From NCBI GenBank assembly GCA_016787895.1, contig JAEUTN010000016.1, positions 46,733 to 110,732 of the forward strand: 64,000 bases of DNA, written 5' to 3'. This stretch comes from Bacteroidia bacterium. Its GTDB lineage: Bacteria; Bacteroidota; Bacteroidia; B-17B0; Aurantibacillaceae. Shown piece by piece: positions 35,006-46,221 of the stretch. How positions within the stretch are numbered: the stretch's first letter is position 1; the number at the start of each line of letters is the position of its first letter. Below the pieces are notes generated by a model. It had not been told where the DNA came from, made no database searches, and was given only the letters and a program-made list of their open reading frames with translations. Position numbers and translations under genes: made by a program.

Positions 35006-36874
35006 ATGAAAATAAAATCATTACTCGCTCTTTTTCTTAGTTTTTTCTTTACCTACGCAAAAGCGCAAACCTATGCGGCTTCTAACTTTACCATGGTTAG
35101 CCATATTGATCCGGAAGCCAACCCCAACCCTTCGGGAGATAAATATTCTGCTTGCTGGGGCTGGTATCAGGCGAGCCTGAACAAAGAGTACGCGATTGCC
35201 TGTTCCCAATCCGGAACGTATTGGGTGGATGTAACAAATCCTGCCACCCCAACCGTTAGTGCTTACAGAGTGGGCGCGCACATGGGCGCTACCTGGAGAG
35301 AAGTAAAAACCTATCAGAATTATTGTTATGTGGCCAGCGATGATGGTGGCACCAACCGTTTTCAGATTTTTGATATGCAATACCTGCCCGACAGCGTTCA
35401 TAAAGTATACGACAGTCAGGCTATTTTTAAAAGGGGACACACACTTTGGGTGGATGGCAGCCGACTTTATGTTTCTTCGGTGACATACAGCAATAATACA
35501 TTTTCGAGTTTAAACGTTTACAGTTTGGCCAACCCGGCCAACCCTACTCTCATTCGCCGGCTCGACCAGGATTATGCTTTTATCAATCACGCGCATGATG
35601 TGTACGCAAGAAACGATACCGTGTACGCTTCCTGCGGTTATGATGGCTTGTATGTGTTCAGATTAACCCCTGCCAACACCTTTACCATGATTTCCTCACT
35701 CACCTCTTATCCTTTTTCAGGTTACAACCATAGCAGCGCTCTCACGCCCAATGGTCAGACCCTGGTGTTTATGGATGAAGTGCCGGCCAGTTTGCCGATT
35801 AAAGTCGCAAACGTGAGTAACCTCGCAAACATTCAGGTGGTGGCCACCATAAGCCAATACAGCATGACCACGCCTCACAACCCTTTTATTGTGAACGACC
35901 AGTATTGTTTTGTGAGCTCGTATCAGGACGGTTTGCAGTTGTTTGATATTTCAAACCCCAACGCGCCTTTTTTGGCAGGATATTTTGATACTTATCCCCA
36001 GGCCGGAGGCAACAACAACACCTGGCCCGGAGGCGCAGCGTATGAAGGCCAATGGGGCGCCTACCCGTTTTTTCCAAGTAAAAATATTTTCGCACTGGAT
36101 CAGAAAAACGGCATTTTTATGTTAAGCACCCATTTGTACTCTAATGCACTTCCTACGCCTACCGTTGGTTTTAGTGCGCCAACTCAGCTTTGCGCGGGAG
36201 CCGTAGTGAACTTCAGCAACACCACCTCTGGAGCCAGCACCTACACCTGGACCTTCGCGGGTGGCAGTCCGGCGACTTCTACCTTAAGTAACCCAACAGT
36301 CACATATAACATCACCGGTGTATTCAATGTTATTCTTTCGGCCGGCAATGGAACAACACAAGCCACAACAACCTCCACCTTATCGGTGAAACAAGTTACA
36401 GCCACCACCTCTTTTACACACGCCACTTGTTTTGCCTGTAACAACGCATCCATCAAAGTTCTCGCGAGCGGAGGCACGGCTCCATACACCTACACCTGGC
36501 TGCCTTCAGGCGGATCAGGCAGTATTGCTGCTAATCTTTTTCCAGGCTGTTATACGGTACAGGTAATGGATGCGGAAGCTTGCAGTTCCAGCAAAACGGT
36601 TTGTGTTTCGCACACCACGGGATTTGAATCCATGCTTCTTTCCGACTCCGGCTTTGATGTATTTCCTAATCCAGCCGTAAATGTCCTGACGGTTACTTCC
36701 AGCCTGCAAACCTTTGAATACAGCCTGTACTCTTCAACCGGACAATGTATAATGAAAGGTACTTCCCTTTCGGGATCACAAAGCCTGGATGTTTCGGGCC
36801 TGAGTCGTGGTTTGTATTTCTTAGAACTACAAAGCGAAGAGGTATCGCTGAGAAAAAAAGTTCTTTTAGAATAG
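35006..36874 (+). CDS. Choice-of-anchor B family T9SS protein with PKD and SprB-like modules
   Basis: 622 residues from ATG 35006 (signal peptide MKIKSLLALFLSFFFTYAKAQ). The first 385 residues match the preceding protein repeat for repeat (CWGWYQASLNKEYAIACSQS, WREVKTYQNYCYVASDDGG, HAHDVYARNDTVYASCGYDG, TPHNPFIVNDQYCFVSSYQDG). It then gains a PKD domain (about 395-475, TYTWTFAGGSPATSTLSNP) and a SprB-repeat-like module (ASGGTAPYTYTWLPSGGSGS), before a type A sorting domain (FDVFPNPAVNVLTVTSS). Domain gain after tandem duplication is the likely history. Confidence 0.88.
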   Translation: MKIKSLLALFLSFFFTYAKAQTYAASNFTMVSHIDPEANPNPSGDKYSACWGWYQASLNKEYAIACSQSGTYWVDVTNPATPTVSAYRVGAHMGATWREVKTYQNYCYVASDDGGTNRFQIFDMQYLPDSVHKVYDSQAIFKRGHTLWVDGSRLYVSSVTYSNNTFSSLNVYSLANPANPTLIRRLDQDYAFINHAHDVYARNDTVYASCGYDGLYVFRLTPANTFTMISSLTSYPFSGYNHSSALTPNGQTLVFMDEVPASLPIKVANVSNLANIQVVATISQYSMTTPHNPFIVNDQYCFVSSYQDGLQLFDISNPNAPFLAGYFDTYPQAGGNNNTWPGGAAYEGQWGAYPFFPSKNIFALDQKNGIFMLSTHLYSNALPTPTVGFSAPTQLCAGAVVNFSNTTSGASTYTWTFAGGSPATSTLSNPTVTYNITGVFNVILSAGNGTTQATTTSTLSVKQVTATTSFTHATCFACNNASIKVLASGGTAPYTYTWLPSGGSGSIAANLFPGCYTVQVMDAEACSSSKTVCVSHTTGFESMLLSDSGFDVFPNPAVNVLTVTSSLQTFEYSLYSSTGQCIMKGTSLSGSQSLDVSGLSRGLYFLELQSEEVSLRKKVLLE

Positions 36875-36908
36875 GTCTTCATTTCACGGCACTGCTTACC
36901 TTAGCCGC

Positions 36909-38075
36909 ATGTTAAATTCAAAATCGCACATTGGTGTTATTGGCAGCGGGGCCATGGGCAGCGGTATTGCTCAGGTAGCCGCCACAGCCGGACATAAGGT
37001 GTTTGTATACGACAACAATGAGACGGCCTTAAAAAAAGCAGGTCTCGCTTTAGAAACCTCACTTGCCAAATTAATTGAGAAACAAAAACTGAGTGCAGAA
37101 GCCGGTAAATCCATATTGGGCAATACGATTTTTGTGAATGCCATTGGGCAACTGGCCTCCTGCGACCTGGTGATTGAAGCAGTGGTGGAAAATCTTGAAG
37201 TCAAAAAATCCATTTTCGCGGAGTTGGAAAACAGTCTGGGTTCCCATGCTCTTCTGGCCAGCAACACCTCTTCGCTTTCCATAACCTCCATTGCCTCTGC
37301 CTGCAAAAATCCTGATCGGGTGTTGGGCATCCACTTTTTTAACCCCGCCACATTAATGCAGCTGGTGGAAATCATACCCGGTCTCGCCACCAAACCAGAA
37401 CACATTGCCCTGGTGAAAGCAATCATCACTGCCTGGGGAAAAACCACCGTGGTGGCAAAAGACACTCCCGGATTTATTGTGAACCGTGTGGCCCGTCCCT
37501 TTTACAGCGAAGCCCTGCGCATTTATGAAGAAGGTATTGCCGATATGGCCACTATTGATGCTGCCATGAAAGAGCAGGGTTTTAAAATGGGCCCTTTTGA
37601 ACTGATGGACCTGATTGGTCACGATGTAAACTACGTGGTAACGGAAACCGTGTGGACACAATTTTATTACGATCCGAAATTTAAACCCGCCTTATCGCAA
37701 AAACGTTTGCTGGAAGGAGGATTTTTAGGACGAAAAAGCGGAAGGGGTTTTTACGACTATTCACCAAACGCCCCGCATCCTGAAGCAAAAAACGACCCCG
37801 TTTTAAAACAAAGTGTGTTTCAGCGCATCCTGGCCATGCTGATCAACGAAGCGGCAGACACCCTTTACTTACAAATTGCTTCCAAAGAAGACATTGATTT
37901 GGCCATGACCAAAGGGGTCAACTACCCAAAAGGCCTGCTGAAATGGGCCGATGAATGGGGTGTTGATAAGGTTTACGCGGAATTGGAAAGGCTCAGAAAT
38001 TTTTACGAAGAAGACCGTTACCGCGTTTGCCCCCTCCTTAAAACCCTCAAAAACTCCAATAAAAGCTTCTATTAA
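36909..38075 (+). CDS. 3-hydroxyacyl-CoA dehydrogenase
   Basis: NAD-dependent oxidation of L-3-hydroxyacyl-CoA to 3-oxoacyl-CoA in beta-oxidation or the phenylacetate/butanoate routes. 388 residues: Rossmann domain (GVIGSGAMGSGIAQVAA at about 9-25), ASNTSSLSIT, catalytic His in GIHFFNPA with the partner Glu region VEIIPG, and PGFIVNRVARPFYSEALR leading into the first C-terminal domain (MGPFELMDLIGHD). A second C-terminal 3HCDH domain (about 290-388, QRILAMLINEAADTLY, GVNYPKGLLKWADE) resembles PaaH/Hbd proteins with duplicated domains. Monocistronic. Confidence 0.93.
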   Translation: MLNSKSHIGVIGSGAMGSGIAQVAATAGHKVFVYDNNETALKKAGLALETSLAKLIEKQKLSAEAGKSILGNTIFVNAIGQLASCDLVIEAVVENLEVKKSIFAELENSLGSHALLASNTSSLSITSIASACKNPDRVLGIHFFNPATLMQLVEIIPGLATKPEHIALVKAIITAWGKTTVVAKDTPGFIVNRVARPFYSEALRIYEEGIADMATIDAAMKEQGFKMGPFELMDLIGHDVNYVVTETVWTQFYYDPKFKPALSQKRLLEGGFLGRKSGRGFYDYSPNAPHPEAKNDPVLKQSVFQRILAMLINEAADTLYLQIASKEDIDLAMTKGVNYPKGLLKWADEWGVDKVYAELERLRNFYEEDRYRVCPLLKTLKNSNKSFY

Positions 38076-38108
38076 CCGGAAAGTGCTTGAAATACCCCCT
38101 AAGCGGTT

Positions 38109-38139
38109 TTTGCAGGTTAGATATTTTTACTTAGATTTG
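38109..38139 (+). promoter_or_regulatory. Consensus promoter of the lipoprotein gene
   Basis: TTTG (38109-38112), 19 bases, TAGATTTG (38132-38139): a full match to TTTG-N19-TAnnTTTG, the clearest promoter in the window. ATG follows after 16 bases. Confidence 0.75.
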
Positions 38140-38155
38140 GTTTCGTACTTTAAAA

Positions 38156-38719
38156 ATGAAGATCGAAAAACTACACATTGCTTCCCTTAAGGTTTTTGGC
38201 CTAAGCCTGCTTTTTGCATCCCTGCTTCTGGCATGCGAGAAAAAGGACCCAAGCACCGGCATTACCCCTGATTACAAACAAAACTCAGGCACCGGAGGTA
38301 ATCCCAATCAAAACAACCCAACGGTAACCGGTACTACTACTTTAACGAATCCCGCTACCGATAACTCCAGCATCCTCGTTGGAGGCACCGGTTGGTCGAA
38401 CCCTACCTGTCCTTCCACCAACAGCCTGGCCTTAAAAGGCGTGAATGGGGAGACTCAGGTTACTCTTACTTTTGCCAACACCATAGTATCTCAAACTTAC
38501 ACCATAGGCGCTGTTCCTTCGGCAAGCATTTGCGGCATGACGGTGGTGAACGCACCCAACCAACCAGCTGGTTTAACCTGGATCGGCAAATCGGGATTGG
38601 TAACCGTAAACACAACAAGCACCGCGATTAATGCCACCTTCACTTCTGTTCAATGCACTCAACCTACCTTTATTTACCCGGTTGTGAGCGTGAGCGGAAC
38701 TTTGTCTTGTTCACAATAA
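38156..38719 (+). CDS. Lipoprotein, unknown function
   Basis: 187 residues with a lipoprotein signal: SLLFASLLLACEKKDP, lipobox LLAC, so Cys is lipidated. The mature part is rich in Thr, Asn, Gly and Ser with a linker (GTGGNPNQNNPTVTGTT) and a beta-rich domain containing two Cys (PTCPSTNSL, ASICGMTV) and a further pair near the end (VQCTQP, LSCSQ). It resembles small cell-surface lipoproteins of Bacteroidota; no family recognised. Own promoter and terminator. Confidence 0.8.
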   Translation: MKIEKLHIASLKVFGLSLLFASLLLACEKKDPSTGITPDYKQNSGTGGNPNQNNPTVTGTTTLTNPATDNSSILVGGTGWSNPTCPSTNSLALKGVNGETQVTLTFANTIVSQTYTIGAVPSASICGMTVVNAPNQPAGLTWIGKSGLVTVNTTSTAINATFTSVQCTQPTFIYPVVSVSGTLSCSQ

Positions 38720-38742
38720 ATAACTGAACATAAAAGGATTTA

Positions 38743-38773
38743 AAAGCAGAGCAATCTGCTTTTTTTATTTTTG
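38743..38773 (+). terminator. Terminator of the lipoprotein gene, containing the -7 box of the HTTM gene
   Basis: AGCAGA (38745-38750), loop GCAA, TCTGCT (38755-38760) and a T-tract. TATTTTTG (38766-38773), an exact -7 match, lies inside the T-tract, five bases before the TTG start of the next gene. Confidence 0.7.
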
Positions 38774-38778
38774 AGTAG

Positions 38779-40194
38779 TTGAAGATTCTGAATTTCATAC
38801 AGCGATATTATGGTGTTGATCCCAGAGCTTTAGCCATCATGCGTATTGGGCTGGCCTTCATCTGCCTTCTCGACCTCAGTTTTCGGTTTTCCGATATCGG
38901 CGCTTTATACAGCGACGATGGCCTCTGGCCCACCAGGGTGATGTATAATCTGGGATGGCAACCCGGCTTCTGGTCCATACACGCCTTATCGGGAAGTGCC
39001 AAATGGAGTCTGTTTCTATTTATTCTGCATGGTCTAGCGGCCATTTCTCTTTTACTTGGTTACCGCAGCCGGCTTGCTACACTTCTGGTGCTGGTGCTTT
39101 ACATTTCTTTGCATAACCGCAATCTTTTTGTGTTGCAGGCAGGCGACGACTTGTTGAGACTCACTTTGTTTTGGGGATTGTTTTTGAATTGGGGCTCTTG
39201 TTATTCGTTGGATTCTAAACGTTCAGGTAGAATGTATCCTTCTCCCGTTCCTGCCGGTTTTGCTTATTTGCTGCTGATGGCCTCAGTGTATTTTTTTACT
39301 GCTCTGCTTAAAGATGATAAGGAATGGCACAGCGAGGGATCAGCTTTGTACTATGCCCTCAGTTTGGAACAGATGCGTTTGCCTTTTGGTGATTTAATTT
39401 ACTCTCATGCGAACTTGCTGAAGATCTTAACCCACGTGGTTTATGGCGTGGAGTTGTTGCTGCCCTTTCTGATTTTATGGCCCTCCCAAAAAGGATTAAG
39501 CAGATTAATGGCAGTGGTTTTGATTGTTGTTCTTCATTTAAGCATAGGCCTGTGTTTATACGTGGGTTTGTTTTTTCTGATCAGCATGGTAAGTGCACTG
39601 GGTATGCTTCCCGCCAAGGTGTTCGATCAACTTGAATCCCGTTTTACATTTCTCAAACCCAATCTAGGTTCACCCAAGCTTAACCTAAACCTTAAGTTCA
39701 AACACCTCATCATCTTTTCGCTTATCGCCCTTTGCCTGCTCATCAATTTCAGCAGTTTAAGCTGGTTTCCTTATCAGGCCGGTGAAGGACTGCGTTTTAC
39801 TACAAATGTTTTGCGCATCAACCAGTACTGGGGAATGTTTTCACCCGGCATCTTAAAAAAAGATGGCTGGATGGTTTACCATGGCTACGATTCACTGGGT
39901 AGACAATGGGATTTAAGACGGAATGCGGATTATGTGGACTATACGAAACCCAAACGTATTGTAAGTCTTTACAAAAGCGACCGTTGGCGAAAACTGGCCG
40001 AAAACATGCAAAATGAAAAATTTACTTTTCTCAGACATTTGTATGCCGGACATTGCCTGAAACGCTGGAACCTTGAGCATCCTGAAAAACCAATAAAAAC
40101 CCTTTACCTTTATTTTATGGAACAGGAAACCCTTCCGGATTATCAAAAAACCACCGTTAACAAAGTACTTTATGCCATTAGTACGGCTCCCTGA
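38779..40194 (+). CDS. HTTM-domain membrane protein
   Basis: 471 residues with about ten hydrophobic helices (first 330 residues), including the HTTM N-terminal pattern DPRALAIMRIGLAFICLLDL and the block RNLFVLQAGDDLLRLTLFWGLF (about 113-134). HTTM proteins are relatives of vitamin K-dependent gamma-carboxylase; bacterial members lack a proven role. The soluble C-terminal 140 residues (NQYWGMFSPGILKKDGWMVY; LRRNADYVDY) are typical of Bacteroidota homologues. Start TTG 38779 sits five bases after the -7 box, so the mRNA is probably leaderless. The end overlaps the open frame of the methyltransferase. Confidence 0.82.
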   Translation: MKILNFIQRYYGVDPRALAIMRIGLAFICLLDLSFRFSDIGALYSDDGLWPTRVMYNLGWQPGFWSIHALSGSAKWSLFLFILHGLAAISLLLGYRSRLATLLVLVLYISLHNRNLFVLQAGDDLLRLTLFWGLFLNWGSCYSLDSKRSGRMYPSPVPAGFAYLLLMASVYFFTALLKDDKEWHSEGSALYYALSLEQMRLPFGDLIYSHANLLKILTHVVYGVELLLPFLILWPSQKGLSRLMAVVLIVVLHLSIGLCLYVGLFFLISMVSALGMLPAKVFDQLESRFTFLKPNLGSPKLNLNLKFKHLIIFSLIALCLLINFSSLSWFPYQAGEGLRFTTNVLRINQYWGMFSPGILKKDGWMVYHGYDSLGRQWDLRRNADYVDYTKPKRIVSLYKSDRWRKLAENMQNEKFTFLRHLYAGHCLKRWNLEHPEKPIKTLYLYFMEQETLPDYQKTTVNKVLYAISTAP

Positions 40195-40204
40195 ACCTCG
40201 CCTG

Positions 40205-40978
40205 ATGTTTCACTACATCCGGCATCTGCTCAAGGCCAAGCAGGATGGACATGGCGTGCACTCGCCTTTTGCTTACCGTTTGTGTGAGGAGGTGTTTTAC
40301 AATCATAAAGCTTTTTATGAATTTGAAAACCTTGAAAATCTGCGAACCCAACTTTTAAAAAACAATACGATCCTGGAAATCCGGGACCTGGGTGCAGGTT
40401 CCAAACACCTTGCCTCCCGGTTTCGCAAAGTGGCGCACATTGCCAAACACGGCATTAGCAGCACTAAACAATCGCAATTGCTGTTTCGGCTCATCAATTA
40501 TTTTGATTTTAAAACCATAGTAGAATTCGGTACCTCTTTGGGTTTGAATGCCCTTTACCTGGCGCAGGCCCGAAAACAAGGCGAAGTATACAGCCTGGAA
40601 GGTTCTGAAAGTCTCTACCGTTTTGCGAATGAACTGGCCCGCAATGCCGGGGTCACCAACATTCATTTTCTGCAGGGCAACTTCGATTCGCTTTTACCGG
40701 AGCTCCTGCAAAACCTCAACTCTGTGGATTTGGCCTACATTGATGGCAACCACAGCCAGGAAGCCACCCTGCGCTATTTTGAGGCCCTGCTTCAAAGAAT
40801 TAACCCAAACAGTGTTTTGGTGTTCGATGATATTTACTGGAGCGAAGGCATGCACCGCGCCTGGGAAGAGATTAAAAAACACCCGCGCGTGAGCTTAAGT
40901 ATTGATACGTTTTATTCGGGCTATGTGTTTTTCAGAGAAGAGATTCGGGAGAAACAGCATTACCACTTTTTAATTTGA
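40205..40978 (+). CDS. Class I SAM-dependent methyltransferase
   Basis: 257 residues from ATG 40205 (MFHYIRHLLKAK); the frame is open further up but that overlaps the HTTM gene. The SAM-binding core is TIVEFGTSLGLNALYLAQA (motif I, about 114-133) followed by YSLEGSESL (acidic motif II) and DLAYIDGNHS with LVFDDIYWSEGM, the layout of O-methyltransferase-like/TylF relatives. The N-terminus (KQDGHGVHSPFAYRL) is characteristic of a Bacteroidota group. Substrate unknown. Co-transcribed with the HTTM gene by position, 10 bases after its stop; convergent with ligA (5 bases). Confidence 0.82.
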   Translation: MFHYIRHLLKAKQDGHGVHSPFAYRLCEEVFYNHKAFYEFENLENLRTQLLKNNTILEIRDLGAGSKHLASRFRKVAHIAKHGISSTKQSQLLFRLINYFDFKTIVEFGTSLGLNALYLAQARKQGEVYSLEGSESLYRFANELARNAGVTNIHFLQGNFDSLLPELLQNLNSVDLAYIDGNHSQEATLRYFEALLQRINPNSVLVFDDIYWSEGMHRAWEEIKKHPRVSLSIDTFYSGYVFFREEIREKQHYHFLI

Positions 40979-40983
40979 GGGTT

Positions 40984-43017
<2,034 letters not shown>

Positions 43018-43488
43018 TCAAAGCAGTTGAAGTAATTGTTCGAGGTAGTTGGCATCCATCGCGTCGAACGCACTCAGCTCATCGCTGTCCACGTCAAGCA
43101 CTGCAATTAGCGCCTTATCTTTTCCATACAGCGGCACCACAATTTCGCTTTTGCTAAGCGAACTGCAGGCAATGTGTCCGGGAAACGTATCCACATCGTC
43201 CACAATAATGGTTTGTTGTTTTTGCCAGGCGGTGCCGCATACGCCCTTGCCTTTAGCAATTCGTGTACAAGCCACCGGCCCCTGAAAAGGACCCAACACC
43301 AATTCGTTTTCTTTAACGAGATAAAATCCCACCCAAAAAAAACCCATGCCATATTTTAAAGCAGCGGCCACATTTGCCATGTTGGCTATAAGGTCCTTTT
43401 CGCCTTCCAGCAAAGCTTTGACCTGAGGCAGGAGTTCCAGATACCTGCCTTCTTTGGATTGAGCATGGATGTGTAGTTCTTCCGCCAT
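43018..43488 (-). CDS. msrC: Free methionine-(R)-sulfoxide reductase (GAF domain)
   Basis: Reduces free methionine R-sulfoxide in the cytosol. 156 residues, a single GAF domain. The three cysteines of the fRMsr group are present with the E. coli spacing: C74 (GPVACTRIA), C84 (GKGVCGTAW) and C108 (GHIACSSLSKSEIVVPL); C84 and C108 would be the catalytic pair. VLDVDSDELSAFDAMD closes the domain. The frame extends to 43533, but that overlaps the upstream gene; ATG 43488 leaves a 7-base gap and fits homologue length. Confidence 0.9.
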   Translation of the reverse strand: MAEELHIHAQSKEGRYLELLPQVKALLEGEKDLIANMANVAAALKYGMGFFWVGFYLVKENELVLGPFQGPVACTRIAKGKGVCGTAWQKQQTIIVDDVDTFPGHIACSSLSKSEIVVPLYGKDKALIAVLDVDSDELSAFDAMDANYLEQLLQLL

Positions 43489-43495
43489 GGTAATT

Positions 43496-44263
43496 TCAAA
43501 GAATAAGTTGCAGACCATCGCTGGCCACTTCAATGTTTGCCGGCAATTCAGCGTTCAGTTGATCGTGCAAACCGAGTTGATGGGAGATATGGGTAAAATA
43601 AGCTTTACGGGGTTTTAATTCCTTCACAAGGGCAATGGCTTCCTCAAACGTGAAGTGCGAAACATGAGTCTCGCGCCTAAGCGCATTAAGTACAAGCACA
43701 TTCAGGCCCATTAGTTTTTTCTTTTCCGCCTCAGGAATAAAATTAGCGTCGGTGATGTAAGCAAAATCCTTCACTTTAAATCCTTTCACAGGCAAACGAA
43801 AGTGCATGACATTGATGGGTTCCAGACAAATATCGCCAATATAAAACGGATCGTTGTCAAAGTCGTAAAGGTCAATTTCAGGAATGCCGGGGTACTTTTC
43901 ATCTGAAAAAACATAGGCAAACTCCCGCTTGAGCGCTTTCTGCACCCGCTCAGTAGCGTATACAGGCATGCTTTTTTTCTGAATATAATTAAAGGCCCTT
44001 ACCTCGTCTAAACCGGCAATATGATCCTTGTGTTCGTGGGTAAACACCACCGCATCCAGCTTTCCGGTTTTTTCACGCAGCATTTGCTGTCTGAAATCAG
44101 GCCCTGTATCAATCACCACCCGTGTTTGTTCCGATTCAATTAATACAGAAGACCTAAGGCGTTTGTCCTTGTAGTTTGAGCTTCTGCATACCTCACAATG
44201 ACATCCAATGAGAGGCACACCCTGAGAGGTACCGGTTCCTAAAAATGTGATTTTAATAGCCAC
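43496..44263 (-). CDS. MBL-fold metallohydrolase, PhnP-like
   Basis: 255 residues. Metallo-beta-lactamase fold with TFLGTGTSQGVPLIGC at the N-terminus, a CHCEVC cysteine site followed by KRLRSSVLIE, and the metal motif H76-x-H78-x-D80-H81 in VVFTHEHKDHIAGLDE; later ligands in NVMHFRLP and FTHISHQLG. The Cys site plus RLRSS resembles PhnP, a phosphoribosyl 1,2-cyclic phosphodiesterase, but no phn genes are present; a general phosphodiesterase role is safer. First gene of the minus-strand cluster with msrC and ligA. Confidence 0.88.
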   Translation of the reverse strand: MAIKITFLGTGTSQGVPLIGCHCEVCRSSNYKDKRLRSSVLIESEQTRVVIDTGPDFRQQMLREKTGKLDAVVFTHEHKDHIAGLDEVRAFNYIQKKSMPVYATERVQKALKREFAYVFSDEKYPGIPEIDLYDFDNDPFYIGDICLEPINVMHFRLPVKGFKVKDFAYITDANFIPEAEKKKLMGLNVLVLNALRRETHVSHFTFEEAIALVKELKPRKAYFTHISHQLGLHDQLNAELPANIEVASDGLQLIL

Positions 44264-44424
44264 AGCAATTCAAAAGCCTGAAGTTAGGCCGATTTTTAGC
44301 TTCAACAAAACATCTTTAAAACTTTGTTTTAATCATGCTTTAACACAGGTTACTGTATTGAAAACCCCGGTGAAAAATCGGCTCAGGAAATTCAGTGTAA
44401 AGCTCAGTCAGTATGTCAATAGCA

Positions 44425-45189
44425 TCAAAAAAATCTTCCTATGCCCAGCCTAAAAGTATAATAACCAAGGTCCATTTTTTTTGAGGAAGATGAGGTTTGA
44501 TTTTGAGTATTTCTTATTTCAACCTCATCAAACTCGGTTTCCTGAAGTACATTTAAATAATCAAAATTTACTGCAAGGCACCAGTCGGGGTTCAAATCAA
44601 AACGAAGCCCAAAACCAAACAAAAATGTGAGCGGGAAGTTGGCGGACTTGGAACTAAAAAGGGTTTCTGTTTTATAGCTCACCACCGGGGCAGTGGCAGA
44701 AATGGTAGCATAGGTGCAGGAAAAACCCGGCGAGGTAACCCTGCAGGCACCCAACATAAAGCGGGTTTCAAGGTTAACGCTTTGATTTTGAGACAAAGGA
44801 AAGCTTGCAAATCCACCCACATTCAAAACGTTCATGCCCCAGTTTTGATCAACACTTACCGAACTCATTTCCCCATAGATTTGGGGAGAGCTATAGGTGT
44901 TGTTTCGTTTAAAAAGTTCATCCTGGTCTACATAAAACCAGCCCTGGTCATATGCCACACAAAGACCAAAACGTTTTGAAAGAGGAAATTGAAGCAAAAA
45001 CTGCAAACCCACTCCGTTTTTAGCACTTCCATAGGTAGAGCGGGAAGCCATGTCCTCTAAAGGTTTTGCGTAGCCAAAAGACAAGACCATGTGCCCTGAA
45101 TACCCGGATTTTTGTGGCACAGTATCGCTTTGCGCGTTTAAGAATAGGCCAGACAAACAAAAAACAAACACCAGAAGCGGTTTAGCCAT
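44425..45189 (-). CDS. Outer-membrane beta-barrel protein (second of tandem pair)
   Basis: 254 residues from ATG 45189 (MAKPLLVFVFCLSGLFLNAQ, signal peptide). The frame is open up to 45282, into the upstream gene, so an internal start is chosen. Alternating beta pattern (GHMVLSFGYAKPLEDM; FLLQFPLSKRFGLCVAYDQG; FGLRFDLNPDWCLAVNFDY) ending in aromatic YYTFRLGIGRFF: a small 8-10-stranded barrel. The same strand sequence and the C-terminal Y-Y-T-F-x-x-G-I-G motif recur in the neighbouring gene; they are tandem paralogues, about a third identical by eye. Function unknown. Confidence 0.78.
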   Translation of the reverse strand: MAKPLLVFVFCLSGLFLNAQSDTVPQKSGYSGHMVLSFGYAKPLEDMASRSTYGSAKNGVGLQFLLQFPLSKRFGLCVAYDQGWFYVDQDELFKRNNTYSSPQIYGEMSSVSVDQNWGMNVLNVGGFASFPLSQNQSVNLETRFMLGACRVTSPGFSCTYATISATAPVVSYKTETLFSSKSANFPLTFLFGFGLRFDLNPDWCLAVNFDYLNVLQETEFDEVEIRNTQNQTSSSSKKMDLGYYTFRLGIGRFF

Positions 45190-45253
45190 TTTTGTTTTTG
45201 AAGGAGAAGACATCATGTTATAAGTGACCATAAAAATCAAAGTTTTAGTGTGT

Positions 45254-46027
45254 TTAACTTCCAAACAATTTTCCAATTCCAAACTTAAAGGTGTAATATT
45301 TCATTTCCATGTCCCATTTTACGGTAGCGCTCTGGTTATTGCTGGTGGTAATTTGAATATCATCAAATTCCGCTTCTGAAAAGAAGGTTTCATATTCCAG
45401 ATGAAGCGAAAAACACCAGTTGTTTTTGGCATGGTGCCGAAAGCCCAAGCCGATTAAAAATGTGCCTGAAAGGTTATTGGAGCGCGCACTCATCCAGTTG
45501 ACACTTGTTTTAGGTTCGGTTTGTGGTACCACTGAATCAACACTAATGGTATACGCCGGGCATTTTGCTCTGGCCAAGCCAAACAAAAGGCGGGGTTCCA
45601 GAAAAATGGACTTTTTAGTGTTGAGAGGTGCCTGGGCAAACAGTCCCATGTGCAAACCGCTTGCCGACCAATTTTGGTGCACCTCCACACTGACCTCATA
45701 GCCCGGGTTCACATAAACTTGATTGACTTTCGCAATTTCGTCTGCATTAATAAAGAAGGACTCTCGGTGAAAGGCTATGCAAAACCCAAAATTTTTGGTG
45801 AAAGGTTTATACAAAGCCAATTGAAAAGCCAGACCTGTGTTGGCCGCTCCGGCATAAGATTTGGAGTAATCCTGTAATGCCAAATCGCCCAAAGGTTCTG
45901 ACAATCCAAAGGAAAATATGATATGGCCTTTATAGGAATTGGTTTTTGCAGCAGTGTCGTTTTGAGATTTTACGAGGAAATAACATAAACACAAAGCGGC
46001 CAATAAATACATTCTCGGACCTGCCAT
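45254..46027 (-). CDS. Outer-membrane beta-barrel protein (first of tandem pair)
   Basis: 257 residues from ATG 46027 (MAGPRMYLLAALCLCYFLVK, signal peptide); a longer start at 46054 is possible. Barrel strands parallel the neighbour: GHIIFSFGLSEPLGDLALQ, FQLALYKPFTKNFGFCIAFH, FLIGLGFRHHAKNNWCFSLH, and KYYTFKFGIGKLFGS at the end. A TACTTTCG box with TTG 23 bases upstream lies at 46080-46113 on the minus strand. The two barrel genes lie in tandem; the downstream one begins 65 bases after this stop. Confidence 0.78.
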   Translation of the reverse strand: MAGPRMYLLAALCLCYFLVKSQNDTAAKTNSYKGHIIFSFGLSEPLGDLALQDYSKSYAGAANTGLAFQLALYKPFTKNFGFCIAFHRESFFINADEIAKVNQVYVNPGYEVSVEVHQNWSASGLHMGLFAQAPLNTKKSIFLEPRLLFGLARAKCPAYTISVDSVVPQTEPKTSVNWMSARSNNLSGTFLIGLGFRHHAKNNWCFSLHLEYETFFSEAEFDDIQITTSNNQSATVKWDMEMKYYTFKFGIGKLFGS

Positions 46028-46221
46028 AACCGGGATTGAATAGCATGTTACCATAGCACAATTTGTTCCTGCGATTAGCCGAAAGTAATGAATTTCAAAA
46101 CTAATTTTCCCAATTTTTTTACGCCGTAAAATAGTTTTTATAGATGTATCAAGGGGAATTTGACCTATTTGGGAAAATGGATGCGTTTAGCTTGTTCCGC
46201 TTACTCATCATGGATTAGGGC

